In this document: positions 33,468-38,445 of the stretch, one piece after another | Position numbering within the stretch: the first letter of the stretch is position 1 | Layout: each line of letters begins with the position of its first letter | Assembly (NCBI GenBank): GCA_015487165.1 | Contig: WFQE01000074.1 | Location: 1 to 38,445 of the forward strand | Length of the DNA stretch: 38,445 nucleotides | Reading direction: 5' to 3' | Origin: Paracoccaceae bacterium | Lineage (GTDB): Bacteria > Pseudomonadota > Alphaproteobacteria > Rhodobacterales > Rhodobacteraceae | Translations under genes and position numbers: made by a program | Notes under the pieces: generated by a model | The model's input: the letters and a program-made list of their open reading frames with translations, nothing else | Database searches by the model: none | What the model was told of the DNA's origin: nothing

Positions 33468-33489
33468 CTTCTTCTTTGCAAAAATACTC
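33468..33489 (-). repeat. intergenic repeat, copy 2, inverted
   Basis: Read on the minus strand it is GAGTATTTTTGCAAAGAAGA with two more bases, 19 of 22 identical to copy 1. It lies just downstream of the adenosyltransferase gene in the sense direction, so each copy follows the 3' end of a gene on its own strand. Confidence 0.6.
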
Positions 33490-33519
33490 ATTTGTCCCGC
33501 TTGAAAGCGGGCCAGCCGC

Positions 33520-34092
33520 CTAGCGGTTTGCGCCCGGCTGCCACAGAACGTCATCGGCACCGTTTCCGTTGGCCACGCGGGCTGCGACAAAGAACCAGTC
33601 GCTGAGGCGGTTGAGGTATTTCACCGCCGCGGGGTTGACCGGTTCGGATTCTGCCAGCTCTACCGCCAGACGCTCGGCCCGGCGGGCAACGGTGCGGCAC
33701 AGATGCATATGCGCCGCCAGCGCGCTGCCGCCGGGCAGGACAAAGCTGCGCAGCGGCGCCAGATTTCTGTTCATCTGGTCGATCTCGTCTTCCAGGCGTG
33801 TGACCTGCGCGTCATTGACCCGCAAGGGGGGCGTTTCGGCGGTTGCATCATCAGGCGATTCCGGGCGGCAGAGATCGGCGCCCAGATCAAACAGGTCGTT
33901 CTGGATCAGCGACAGGCGCGTATCCATCTCGCCCTTGGCATGCCGGCGGGCCATGCCCACGCAGGCATTGGTTTCGTCCACCGTCCCATAGGCGGCAACG
34001 CGAGGCGCGTGTTTTGCAACGCGGGTTCCGTCACCAAGTGCGGTTTCGCCCTTGTCGCCAGTGCGCGTGTAGATGCGGTTGAGAACGACCAT
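33520..34092 (-). CDS. PduO-type ATP:cob(I)alamin adenosyltransferase
   Basis: The 190-residue protein has the PduO/MMAB signature near the N-terminus, IYTRTGDKGETALGDGTRVA, and the downstream VDETNACVGMARRH and RRAERLAVEL motifs. It moves the adenosyl group of ATP to reduced cobalamin, making coenzyme B12. It is often annotated cobO although that name belongs to another fold. It is coupled to the HIG1-domain gene (3 bases between), a neighbourhood I recall as common in Rhodobacterales. Link to the sulfur genes is not evident. Confidence 0.94.
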   Translation of the reverse strand: MVVLNRIYTRTGDKGETALGDGTRVAKHAPRVAAYGTVDETNACVGMARRHAKGEMDTRLSLIQNDLFDLGADLCRPESPDDATAETPPLRVNDAQVTRLEDEIDQMNRNLAPLRSFVLPGGSALAAHMHLCRTVARRAERLAVELAESEPVNPAAVKYLNRLSDWFFVAARVANGNGADDVLWQPGANR

Positions 34093-34095
34093 GGG

Positions 34096-34302
34096 TTACC
34101 CCATCTGGCGACGGATCAGCACGAACAGCAGTATCAGGAGAATGGCAACCGCCTGTGCGGCCACGCGAATACGCATGACTTTGTTGCCGTATTTCCTGTT
34201 GAAGGCGCCACCCTTGAGGAATGTGCCCAGTCCGAACAACAGCACGAAACCGACCAGCAGCACGGCGCCGACGGCGAGAAGAAAGAGCGGATCATTGGCC
34301 AT
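34096..34302 (-). CDS. small HIG1-domain twin-transmembrane protein
   Basis: 68 residues with two membrane helices (about 5-28 and 45-65) joined by the basic loop KGGAFNRKYGNKVMRIRV, the HIG1/twin-TM pattern. HIG1 proteins associate with respiratory complexes, chiefly cytochrome oxidase, in mitochondria and alphaproteobacteria. GGGAGG precedes the ATG. It forms a two-gene unit with the adenosyltransferase. Confidence 0.88.
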   Translation of the reverse strand: MANDPLFLLAVGAVLLVGFVLLFGLGTFLKGGAFNRKYGNKVMRIRVAAQAVAILLILLFVLIRRQMG

Positions 34303-34333
34303 GACAGCCTCCCATTATGCGAACCTTGCAGGT

Positions 34334-35167
34334 TCAGTCTGACGCCAAGATCATGTCTGACAGGCGTGTTGGCAAGAGGCGCCGGATCAGATTCGCGCCA
34401 TAAGTGGGCACGGTGACAAAGTATCGCGCATGCGGGCGCGGTGATTCCAGCGCGTGAATCAACTTTTTCGTTACTGCCGAGGGGGGCAGTTCGAACCGAT
34501 CCTTCTGGTCACCTGCATCATACAGCCGTTTCAGCAGCCTGTCGCGGTACAGATCGGCAAGCGCCGATTCTTCCCAGCGTATCCAGCGTTCGAATTGCTT
34601 GCGGGCGTTAAGACGAAAATCGGTGGTGATGGGGCCGGGTTCGATCAGCGCGACATGAATGCCGGCGCTGTGCAGTTCCATGCGCATGACGTCGCTAAGC
34701 CCCTCAAGCGCATATTTGGTGGCCACATAGGCCCCGCGCCACTGCATCGGAATCAGGCCCAGAACCGACGAACACTGCACAATCCGCCCATGGCCCTGCC
34801 TGCGCATCGCCGGGATCAGGCGGTTGGTCAGATCCTGCCAGCCAAAAAGATTGGCCTCGAATATCGCGCGCAAGGCATCGCGGGGCAGGTCTTCGACCGC
34901 GCCGGGAATGGCATAGGCGCCATTGTTGAACAGCGCGTCCAGCGTGCCGCCCGTGCGTTCCAGAACCTTGTCTGCCGCCGCGGCGATCGAGGTTTCGTCC
35001 TCGTAATCCAGCTGCAGGCTTTCCAGCCCCTCGGCGCGCAGGCGTTCGCAATCGGATTCCTGCCGACATGTAGCAAAGACCCGCCAGCCGCGTCTGGCAA
35101 GCGCATGTGCGGCGTCGTATCCGATGCCGGATGAACAGCCGGTGATGAGGATGGATTTTCGCGTCAC
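34334..35167 (-). CDS. short-chain dehydrogenase/reductase (classical SDR)
   Basis: I start at the GTG at 35167, with AGGGAAG 6 bases upstream; the longer frame would run into parC's leader. The 277-residue product has the classical NAD(P) motif ITGCSSGIG (residues 8-16), NNGAYAIPG (81-89), active-site Ser133/Ser134 and Y147-x3-K151. The Arg35 after the second strand suggests NADP. Substrate unknown; generic oxidoreductase. It is divergent from parC, the starts being about 110 bases apart. Confidence 0.92.
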   Translation of the reverse strand: MTRKSILITGCSSGIGYDAAHALARRGWRVFATCRQESDCERLRAEGLESLQLDYEDETSIAAAADKVLERTGGTLDALFNNGAYAIPGAVEDLPRDALRAIFEANLFGWQDLTNRLIPAMRRQGHGRIVQCSSVLGLIPMQWRGAYVATKYALEGLSDVMRMELHSAGIHVALIEPGPITTDFRLNARKQFERWIRWEESALADLYRDRLLKRLYDAGDQKDRFELPPSAVTKKLIHALESPRPHARYFVTVPTYGANLIRRLLPTRLSDMILASD

Positions 35168-35278
35168 CTGTATCTTCCCTTGTTTTTCGGGTTTGTATCC
35201 GTCGGAAAGCAGGGGCACAACCTGCACATGCGGCAATTCCCGCTGGACCGGAATCCGCGCACATATTACACCCCCCAC

Positions 35279-37519
35279 ATGGCTGATACCTTTGACACCG
35301 ACATCCCCACCGGCGGCAGCACCGTTTCCGAGCCCCTGCGCCGCGCCATTGGCGAGCGCTATCTGCAATATGCGCTGTCCACCATCATGCACCGCGCGCT
35401 GCCCGATGCGCGCGACGGGCTGAAACCCGTGCATCGGCGCATCCTTTACGCCATGCGCGAGTTGAAACTTTCCTCAACTGGCGCCTTTCGCAAATCGGCC
35501 AAGATCAGCGGCGACGTGATGGGTAATTATCACCCCCATGGCGATCAGGCGATCTATGACGCACTGGCGCGGCTGGCGCAGGATTTCAACGTCCGCTACC
35601 CGCTGGTGGACGGGCAGGGCAATTTCGGCAATATCGACGGCGACAACCCGGCCGCCGCGCGATATACCGAGGCCCGCCTGACCGCTGCGGCCGAGGCCCT
35701 GATGGAAGGGTTGGCAGAAAACGCTGTCGATTTTCGCGACAACTATGACGGATCCCTGCAAGAGCCGGTGGTTCTGCCGGCAGCGTTTCCGAACCTGCTG
35801 GCCAATGGCTCCAGCGGGATTGCGGTGGGCATGGCGACCAACATTCCGCCCCATAATCTGGGCGAGCTGATCGATGCCTGTCTGCACATGATCAAGGTGC
35901 CGAATGCGCGTGACGAAACCCTGCTGGAATATGTTCCCGGCCCCGATTTTCCCACGGGCGGCGTGATTGTCGAACCCCGCGAGAACATCCTGAACGCCTA
36001 TCGCACCGGACGCGGGTCGATCCGCCTGCGCGCGCGCTGGCACAAAGAGGATCTTTCCCGCGGCCAGTGGCAGATCGTCGTGACGGAAATTCCCTATCAG
36101 GTGCAGAAATCGCGCCTGATCGAAAAAATTGCCGACCTCATCCAGCAGAAAAGGATCCCGATCCTTGGCGACGTCCGCGACGAAAGCGCCGAGGATGTGC
36201 GCCTGATTCTGGAACCCCGGGCCAAAACCGTCGATCCCACCGTGTTGATGGAAACGCTGTTCCGGCTGTGCGATCTGGAAATCCGCTTTTCCATGAACAT
36301 GAATGTGCTGATCGACGGGCTGACGCCCAAGGTTTGCAGCCTGCGCGAAATCTTGCGCGCCTTTCTCGACCACCGGCGCGAGGTGTTGCAGCGGCGCTCG
36401 CGCCACCGGCTGGACAAGATCGACCACCGGCTTGAGGTGCTTGAGGGGTATATCATTGCCTTTCTCAACCTTGACCGCGTGATCGAGATCATCCGCAACG
36501 AGGACGAGCCCAAGCCCGTGATGATCGCCGAATTCGACCTTACCGACATGCAGGCCGAGGCGATCCTGAACATGCGCCTGCGGTCCCTGCGCAAGCTGGA
36601 AGAAATGGAACTCAAGCGCGAGCATGAATCCCTGCTCATCGAACGGGCCGAGCTTGAGGATCTGCTTGCCGACGAGGGCCTGCAATGGAAACGCATCGCA
36701 CAGCAGCTGCGCGAGACCCGCAAGAAATTCGGCCCCGACAGCCCCGGCGGCGCGCGCCGCACCGAACTGGCCGATGCCCCCGAATTCGAGGATGTGCCCC
36801 TTGAGGCCATGATCGAAAAAGAGCCCGTCACCGTTGTCTGTTCGCGCATGGGCTGGATTCGCGCAATGAAGGGGCATATCGCGCTGGACAGTACGCTCAA
36901 GTTCAAGGATGGCGACGAGGGGCGGTTCATCCTGCATGCCCAGACCACCGACAAGCTGATCCTGTTCGGCTCCAACGGGCGGTTCTATACCATTTCGGTT
37001 GCGTCATTGCCCGGCGGGCGCGGCATGGGCGAACCCGTGCGCCTGATGATCGATCTGCCCAACGAGGCCGAGATTGTCGATCTGTTCCTGCATGTGCCGG
37101 GGCGCAGGCTGCTGGTCGCGTCCAGCGCCGGCGACGGCTTTGTCGTGGCCGAGGATGACGTCATCGCCCAGACCCGCGGCGGCAAGCAGGTGCTGAACGT
37201 CAAGCCCGGTGTGCGGGCGCTGGCCTGCAAGCCGGTGCAGGGCGATCACGTCGCCTGTGTCGGCGAAAACCGCAAGGTTCTGGTCTTTTCGCTGGACGAG
37301 CTGCCCCAGATGGTGCGCGGCAAGGGGGTGCGCCTGCAACGCTACAAGGACGGCGGATTGTCGGATTTCACCACCTTCAATCTGGCAGATGGTCTGTGCT
37401 GGAAGGATCCTGCCGGGCGTACACGCACCCAGACTGATCTGGCCGAATGGCTGGGCAAACGGGCCACCGCAGGGCGCATGGCGCCGCGCGGGTTTCCGCG
37501 CAACAACCGGTTTACATGA
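35279..37519 (+). CDS. parC: DNA topoisomerase IV subunit A
   Basis: The ATG at 35279 gives 746 residues. The breakage-reunion domain is clear: [18 protein letters not shown], the quinolone-pocket helix [15 protein letters not shown] (Asp89-Gln90) and catalytic Tyr129 in AARYTEARL, followed by a coiled-coil tower and a shorter C-terminal wrapping domain. The length and the GNIDGD insertion fit alphaproteobacterial ParC rather than GyrA. No clear ribosome site precedes the ATG; in-frame starts upstream exist (35180, 35228) but lack family sequence. ParC decatenates daughter chromosomes together with ParE, not in this window. Confidence 0.95.
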   Translation: MADTFDTDIPTGGSTVSEPLRRAIGERYLQYALSTIMHRALPDARDGLKPVHRRILYAMRELKLSSTGAFRKSAKISGDVMGNYHPHGDQAIYDALARLAQDFNVRYPLVDGQGNFGNIDGDNPAAARYTEARLTAAAEALMEGLAENAVDFRDNYDGSLQEPVVLPAAFPNLLANGSSGIAVGMATNIPPHNLGELIDACLHMIKVPNARDETLLEYVPGPDFPTGGVIVEPRENILNAYRTGRGSIRLRARWHKEDLSRGQWQIVVTEIPYQVQKSRLIEKIADLIQQKRIPILGDVRDESAEDVRLILEPRAKTVDPTVLMETLFRLCDLEIRFSMNMNVLIDGLTPKVCSLREILRAFLDHRREVLQRRSRHRLDKIDHRLEVLEGYIIAFLNLDRVIEIIRNEDEPKPVMIAEFDLTDMQAEAILNMRLRSLRKLEEMELKREHESLLIERAELEDLLADEGLQWKRIAQQLRETRKKFGPDSPGGARRTELADAPEFEDVPLEAMIEKEPVTVVCSRMGWIRAMKGHIALDSTLKFKDGDEGRFILHAQTTDKLILFGSNGRFYTISVASLPGGRGMGEPVRLMIDLPNEAEIVDLFLHVPGRRLLVASSAGDGFVVAEDDVIAQTRGGKQVLNVKPGVRALACKPVQGDHVACVGENRKVLVFSLDELPQMVRGKGVRLQRYKDGGLSDFTTFNLADGLCWKDPAGRTRTQTDLAEWLGKRATAGRMAPRGFPRNNRFT

Positions 37520-37592
37520 TGTCCGCGCGTGTTGCGGCATTGGCGGTGTTGCACTAATGCTGGTCGCAAGCGGCGCAATATGGGGTGGGCGA

Positions 37593-38168
37593 ATGACGGT
37601 ATTGGCAAGATATTTCAGGATGGCACTGGCCGGTGCGCTGGTCCTTGTTCTGGCCGCCTGCGTCAAGCCCGAGCCCCAGGTCGATCGCAAGCCTGACCCG
37701 ATCGGCGATTTCAAGCTGGGCTATGCCATCGTCGTGGCCAAGGATGCACAAAGGGGCCCGCTGTCACGCAAGGCCTCGGAGCAGGAGCTTGTGAACGCCA
37801 TTCAGTCCGAACTGAAACGGGTGTTCGGGCGATACGAGGGCAAGCGATATTACCACATTTCCGTAACTGTCGATGCCTATGTTCTGGCCATGCCGGGGAT
37901 ACCCATCGTCGCATCCCCCAAATCCGCGCTGATCTTTACCGTCCGCATCTGGGACGATGCGAAACAGAAACAGCTTTTCGACAAACCCAAGCAGTTCACG
38001 ATCATCGAAAAGATCTCGGGAAAATCGCTGTTTGGCTCTGGCCTCACCCAGACCAAAGAGGAACAGCTGGCAGGTCTGACCCGGTCGGCGGTCAAGCAGA
38101 TCGAGAAATGGATGCGTGAAAATGAATCCCTGTTCCAGGATCCCGACAAAACTGCATCTGACACTTGA
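37593..38168 (+). CDS. predicted outer-membrane lipoprotein, function unknown
   Basis: From ATG 37593 the 191-residue protein has a lipoprotein signal with lipobox L20-A21-A22-C23 in LVLAACVKPEP. ATG 37620 is an alternative start that keeps the lipobox. The mature part is a mixed domain with basic central strands (VDAYVLAMPGIPIVASPKSA) and a C-terminal helix; no catalytic motif is seen. The family is one I know only as a hypothetical of Rhodobacterales next to tuf. Position 2-22 hydrophobic, rest soluble periplasmic. Confidence 0.82.
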   Translation: MTVLARYFRMALAGALVLVLAACVKPEPQVDRKPDPIGDFKLGYAIVVAKDAQRGPLSRKASEQELVNAIQSELKRVFGRYEGKRYYHISVTVDAYVLAMPGIPIVASPKSALIFTVRIWDDAKQKQLFDKPKQFTIIEKISGKSLFGSGLTQTKEEQLAGLTRSAVKQIEKWMRENESLFQDPDKTASDT

Positions 38169-38193
38169 TTTTTGCAGCCAAGCCGTCTAGGCA
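38165..38193 (+). promoter_or_regulatory. possible tuf promoter
   Basis: TTGATT (38165-38170), 17 bases, TAGGCA (38188-38193), then a GC-rich stretch GCGCGCG of the type found downstream of -10 in stringently controlled promoters of translation genes. It overlaps the lipoprotein stop. The -10 match is poor, so this is tentative. Confidence 0.35.
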
Positions 38194-38210
38194 GCGCGCG
38201 TTATCAATCT

Positions 38211-38227
38211 GGCCCCGTTTCGGGGCC
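38211..38227 (+). terminator. hairpin between lipoprotein gene and tuf
   Basis: GGCCCCG (38211-38217), TTT, CGGGGCC (38221-38227), then CTTT: a compact 7-bp GC hairpin. It may end the lipoprotein transcript or sit in the tuf leader. Confidence 0.5.
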
Positions 38228-38249
38228 CTTTGGATGAGGCGCCCGGAAA

Positions 38250-38445
38250 ATGGCAAAGGAAAAGTTTGAACGCACGAAACCGCACGTAAACATTGGCACG
38301 ATTGGCCATGTTGACCACGGGAAGACGACGCTGACGGCGGCGATCACGAAGCAGTTTGGCGACTTCAAGGCGTATGACGAGATTGACGGCGCGCCTGAAG
38401 AGAAGGCGCGCGGGATCACGATCTCGACGGCGCATGTCGAATACG
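38250..38445 (+). CDS. tuf: elongation factor Tu, N-terminal part, cut by window edge
   Basis: The first 65 codons are present: [20 protein letters not shown], then VDHGKTT (the P-loop, residues 19-27), and EEKARGITI of switch I before the edge. EF-Tu brings aminoacyl-tRNA to the ribosome. The codon choice (AAG, ACG, GGC) differs slightly from the neighbours, as usual for highly expressed genes. Alphaproteobacteria often have two tuf copies; which one this is cannot be told. Confidence 0.97.
   Translation, partial: MAKEKFERTKPHVNIGTIGHVDHGKTTLTAAITKQFGDFKAYDEIDGAPEEKARGITISTAHVEY

Noticed and set aside
35180-35278. N-terminal extension of parC
   Set aside because: The extra 33 residues do not resemble ParC starts and lie in the divergent promoter gap shared with the SDR gene.
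1-38445. tRNA genes, CRISPR arrays, insertion sequences, prophage, attachment sites
   Set aside because: Read through for cloverleaf-like ends, regular repeats, transposase motifs and integrase motifs; none seen. The coding density is high and no gap exceeds 300 bases.

Overview
The window comes from a GC-rich alphaproteobacterium, most likely of the Rhodobacterales/Roseobacter type. The evidence for this is the HIG1-domain / PduO-type adenosyltransferase / SDR / ParC / lipoprotein / EF-Tu block on the right, and two copies of an intergenic element (a G/C-rich run followed by a GTATTT-TGCAAAGAAGAA motif) that I remember as common in that group. It looks like the genome of a chemolithoautotrophic (or phototrophic) sulfur oxidiser. 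Both ends cut through genes: siroheme synthase on the left and tuf on the right.

Layout. (1) 1-2017, minus strand: a tight four-gene unit of a 2-oxoglutarate/Fe(II) dioxygenase (TauD/TfdA family), two very small unknown proteins and siroheme synthase CysG (cut). (2) 2300-15461, plus strand: a complete oxidative-type (reverse) dissimilatory sulfite reductase operon, dsrA-B-E-F-H-C-M-K-L-J-O-P, then a TrpD2/YbiB-like protein and dsrN. DsrEFH, DsrL and a DsrC with both C-terminal cysteines mark the oxidative direction. (3) 15512-19352: tusA and dsrE2 (minus), an ArsR repressor with the cysteine pair of persulfide sensors, a YeeE/YedE sulfur transporter (plus) and an Mrp-type Fe-S carrier ATPase (minus). 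(4) 19445-31827: divergent cbbR and a full Calvin-Benson-Bassham operon, cbbF-P-T-gap-pgk-cbbA-cbbM-rpe-cbbY-(thioredoxin-like)-gph, with form II RubisCO as the only RubisCO seen. (5) 31879-38445: a CoA-transferase-like pair and typical chromosomal housekeeping genes.

How it works together. TusA, DsrE2 and DsrEFH relay persulfide sulfur to DsrC. DsrAB, with siroheme made by CysG and amidated by DsrN, oxidises it to sulfite, and electrons leave through DsrL and the DsrMKJOP membrane complex. These electrons can drive CO2 fixation by the adjacent cbb operon. The ArsR protein probably ties the sulfur genes together: AT-rich palindromes resembling the SqrR operator ATTC-N8-GAAT overlap predicted promoters in front of dsrA and dsrE2, and a third, different palindrome overlaps a promoter in front of the yeeE-type gene.

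Most worth a second look: the shared operator set with its cysteine-pair ArsR; the dioxygenase plus two small proteins beside cysG; a DsrJ with no cysteine outside its three heme motifs; the TrpD2-like protein inside the dsr operon; intercistronic hairpins, including two that bracket cbbM; and a GAPDH with NADP-type changes at the coenzyme-specificity positions. No tRNA, rRNA, CRISPR array, insertion sequence or prophage was seen, and no intergenic gap exceeds 300 bases.
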